From an uncultured Propioniciclava sp. (lineage in GTDB: Bacteria > Actinomycetota > Actinomycetes > Propionibacteriales > Propionibacteriaceae): a stretch of 7,806 nucleotides of DNA. Within the stretch, counting starts at the first letter, position 1; every line of letters begins with the position of its first letter. A program made the position numbers and the translations under genes. Of this stretch, positions 5,957 to 7,806 are shown in pieces. The notes under the pieces are model-generated. The model made no database searches, had not been told where the DNA came from, and saw only the letters and a program-made list of their open reading frames with translations. The DNA lies in contig CALMPQ010000026.1 of the NCBI GenBank assembly GCA_937872005.1, forward strand, positions 1 through 7,806. Reading direction: 5' to 3'.

Positions 5957-6996
5957 TGGCCAAGCTCGCGGAGGATCCGCTCGACCCGCACCAGCACACC
6001 GACGACCAGGCCGTCGACGGGGCGCTCCGCCCGCCGTCGCTGGCCGAGTTCCGGGGCCAGCCCCGCGTCAGCGAGCAACTCGGCCTCGTGCTCGCCGCAG
6101 CCCAGCACCGGGGCGCCGTGCCCGACCACGTCCTGCTGTCCGGCCCGCCGGGGCTCGGCAAGACGACGCTCGCCATGATCATCGCCAACGAGCTCAACGC
6201 GCCGTTGCGCATTAGTTCGGGCCCGGCGATCCAGCACGCCGGCGACCTGGCCGCGATCCTGTCGGGGCTGGCCGAGGGGGAGGTGTTCTTCCTCGACGAG
6301 ATCCACCGGATGAGCCGCCCGGCGGAGGAGATGCTCTACCTCGCCATGGAGGACTTCCGCGTCGACGTCATCGTCGGCAAGGGCCCCGGCGCGACCGAGA
6401 TCCCCCTCGAGATCCCACGGTTCACCCTCGTCGGCGCCACCACCCGCGCCGGACTGTTGCCCGGCCCCCTGCGCGACCGGTTCGGTTTCACCGGCCAGCT
6501 CGACTACTACGACGCCACCGACCTCGTGGGCATCGTCACCCGCAGTGCGTCGCTGCTCGGTGTGCGCGTCGACCACGCCTCGGCCGAGGTCATCGCCTCC
6601 CGCAGTCGCGGCACGCCCCGCATCGCCAACCGACTGCTGCGTCGCGTGCGCGACTACGCGCTGGTGAAGGCGTCCGGCCGGGTCACCCCGCAGGTCGCTG
6701 CCGCGGCCCTCGAGCTGTACGAGGTCGACGAGCTCGGGCTCGACCGCCTCGACCGCGCCGTGCTCGAGGCCGTGTGCTCCCGTTTCGGCGGCGGCCCGGT
6801 CGGCTTGTCCACGCTGGCGATGAGCGTGGGGGAGGAGACCGAGACCGTCGAGGAGGTCGCCGAGCCCTACCTGATCCGCCAGGGCTTCCTCATGCGGACG
6901 CCCCGCGGTCGGGTCGCCACACCCCGGGCCTACCGGCACCTGGGACTGTCCGTCCCGGCGTCGCGGGCTGACCTGTTCAGCGACTCGGAAGATTGA
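5956..6996 (+). CDS. ruvB: Holliday junction branch migration ATPase RuvB
   Basis: RuvB is the AAA+ hexameric motor that pulls DNA through the RuvA-junction complex. The 346-residue product has, in order, [11 protein letters not shown] (N-terminal lead), Walker A GPPGLGKT (63-70), Walker B FLDEIH (D114-E115), sensor 1 GATTRAG (160-166), the arginine finger within LRDRFG (R173), sensor 2 [12 protein letters not shown] (R222), and a C-terminal winged helix ending [15 protein letters not shown]. No key residue is missing. The start is either ATG 5956 (overlapping the ruvA stop as TGATG) or GTG 5953 (GTGA overlap), one codon apart; there is no strong Shine-Dalgarno sequence, so coupling to ruvA is expected. 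It acts at the nucleoid in recombinational repair. Confidence 0.97.
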   Translation: MAKLAEDPLDPHQHTDDQAVDGALRPPSLAEFRGQPRVSEQLGLVLAAAQHRGAVPDHVLLSGPPGLGKTTLAMIIANELNAPLRISSGPAIQHAGDLAAILSGLAEGEVFFLDEIHRMSRPAEEMLYLAMEDFRVDVIVGKGPGATEIPLEIPRFTLVGATTRAGLLPGPLRDRFGFTGQLDYYDATDLVGIVTRSASLLGVRVDHASAEVIASRSRGTPRIANRLLRRVRDYALVKASGRVTPQVAAAALELYEVDELGLDRLDRAVLEAVCSRFGGGPVGLSTLAMSVGEETETVEEVAEPYLIRQGFLMRTPRGRVATPRAYRHLGLSVPASRADLFSDSED

Positions 6997-7001
6997 GGCG
7001 G

Positions 7002-7007
7002 TAAGGT
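7002..7007 (+). promoter_or_regulatory. Possible -10 element (TAAGGT) ahead of yajC-secD
   Basis: TAAGGT fits TANNNT and sits in the 75-bp gap between ruvB and yajC, 65 bp before the yajC ATG. There is no good -35 at standard spacing (TTCAGC at 6976 is 20 bp away). A separate promoter would let the Sec genes be expressed without SOS induction, which makes sense biologically, but the sequence support is weak. Confidence 0.35.
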
Positions 7008-7071
7008 GTCCGCTTGGCAGGGCGCCACACGGTGTGTTCTGCGTTCGTCCACCGAAGAGGTTTGTTGAGAG

Positions 7072-7485
7072 ATGCCCGCTGACAACTCGATGCTGTCCAC
7101 CATCCTGATGCTCGTCATCATGGGTCTGGCGTTCTGGCTGCTCCTGATCCGTCCCGCCCAGCGCAAGCAGAAGGCGCAGCAGGAGATGGTGTCCCAGCTG
7201 GGCCCCGGCGCCCGCGTGATGACCACCGCGGGGGTGATCGCGACCGTCCGCGAGGTCGGTGAGAAGACCGCCGTGATCGAGATCTCGCCCGGCATCGAGA
7301 TGACGATCCTCAAGCAGGCCATCATGCGCGCCGTGACGGCTGACGAGGAGGAGTTCGAGTACGACGACGACTCCGAGGTCGCCGAGGTCGAGGCTCCCCG
7401 GGCGGAGTCGGAGGACCTGCAGCACCGCACCTTCGACACCTTCGACCCCGAGCGCCCGACCGACCCCGACGCTCGCACCAACTGA
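7072..7485 (+). CDS. yajC: Preprotein translocase accessory subunit YajC
   Basis: YajC is a small single-span membrane protein of the SecDF-YajC complex that assists SecYEG-dependent export. The 137-residue product has a hydrophobic segment at about 8-26 (LSTILMLVIMGLAFWLLLI) followed at once by the family signature RPAQRKQKAQQEM (R27, P28) and a small beta-rich domain (LGPGARVMTTAGVIATVREV). The tail from about 91 is strongly acidic (DEEEFEYDDD and on), making it longer than the roughly 85-110 residues of proteobacterial YajC; such acidic tails are common in actinobacteria. AAGAGG lies 11 nt upstream and GAGAG abuts the ATG, so the ribosome-binding site is weak. secD starts 33 nt after the stop. 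Confidence 0.95.
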   Translation: MPADNSMLSTILMLVIMGLAFWLLLIRPAQRKQKAQQEMVSQLGPGARVMTTAGVIATVREVGEKTAVIEISPGIEMTILKQAIMRAVTADEEEFEYDDDSEVAEVEAPRAESEDLQHRTFDTFDPERPTDPDARTN

Positions 7486-7518
7486 CCGACCACCCCCACG
7501 TTCGAGAGCCGGAGTCCC

Positions 7519-7806
7519 GTGGCAACCGAGAGCAGGCACAAGCAGCGCCCGCTGCGCACCCTCATCATCCTCTTCGCCTTCGTGCTGATGCTGTTCGGCA
7601 TCATGGCGCTGGCCAATTCGTGGGCGCCCAAGCTGGGCCTCGACCTGCGCGGCGGCACGACGATCACCCTGACCGCCCGCAACACGACGGGGACGGGCGC
7701 GGTCGATCAGGCCAGCCTCGACCAAGCGCGCACGATCATCCAGCAGCGCGTGGACGCCATCGGTGTGGGTGAGTCCGAGGTCGCCGTCGTGGGCAACAAC
7801 CAGGTG
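7519..7806 (+). CDS. secD: Protein translocase subunit SecD (5' part, cut by window end)
   Basis: The first 96 codons of SecD, the RND-like membrane partner that uses the proton-motive force to finish export through SecYEG. After a basic N terminus (MATESRHKQRPLR) there is the first membrane segment at about 14-32 (TLIILFAFVLMLFGIMALA), then the highly conserved LGLDLRGGT (39-47) and the start of the periplasmic-type P1 domain (ARTIIQQRVDAIGVGESEV). The GTG at 7519 has GGAG 4 nt upstream and gives the expected N terminus; no better start is nearby. secF would be expected downstream. The frame is open to the window edge, and nothing visible is abnormal. Confidence 0.96.
   Translation, partial: MATESRHKQRPLRTLIILFAFVLMLFGIMALANSWAPKLGLDLRGGTTITLTARNTTGTGAVDQASLDQARTIIQQRVDAIGVGESEVAVVGNNQV

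Noticed and set aside
7021..7036. GGCGCC and CACAC-G-GTGTG small palindromes before yajC
   Set aside because: Too short and without a usable loop or recognised regulator match; probably chance.
4753..7725. Very long open frame on the minus strand across ruvCAB and yajC
   Set aside because: It lies antisense to five well-supported genes; long antisense frames are expected in GC-rich DNA, and its translation has no recognisable domain and a low-complexity composition.

Overview
The window is a chromosomal stretch of a high-GC Gram-positive bacterium, most likely an actinobacterium. Support comes from the strong G/C bias at third codon positions, GTG starts (priA, secD), a PriA-type HisA, a LexA box of the Gram-positive class, and the gene order yebC-ruvC-ruvA-ruvB-yajC-secD, which is typical of that phylum. 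A propionibacterial-type lineage is possible, but I cannot fix the genus. Every supported gene lies on the + strand. There is no tRNA, rRNA, CRISPR array, transposase or phage gene.

Left part (1-2911) is mosaic. It starts with the possible tail of an unidentified gene (to 159), then three tandem 17-bp repeats just ahead of a PLP-dependent class V aminotransferase-fold protein (282-1478). An intergenic inverted pair of GCTTGTCGA motifs follows. Next come a DUF488/YeaO-like gene (1629-2015) and priA (2027-2752), which makes histidine- and probably tryptophan-pathway isomerase and lies here away from other his genes. A 159-bp gap with a GC-rich hairpin and a possible promoter closes this part.

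Right part (2912-7806) is conserved housekeeping. A tandem-GNAT acetyltransferase gene overlaps yebC by ATGA. A perfect Gram-positive LexA (SOS) operator lies between yebC and ruvC. The Holliday-junction operon ruvC-ruvA-ruvB follows with very tight spacing: RuvA binds the four-way junction, RuvB hexamers drive branch migration and RuvC resolves it. Next are yajC and the first 96 codons of secD, cut by the window edge, which encode accessory subunits of the Sec translocon.

I see no new multi-gene system. The points most worth checking are the SOS box in front of ruvCAB, the 17-bp repeats, the CTTCGACAAGC-type intergenic element that also supplies the ruvC ribosome-binding site, substitutions in PriA at positions normally basic, and the acetyltransferase gene coupled to yebC.
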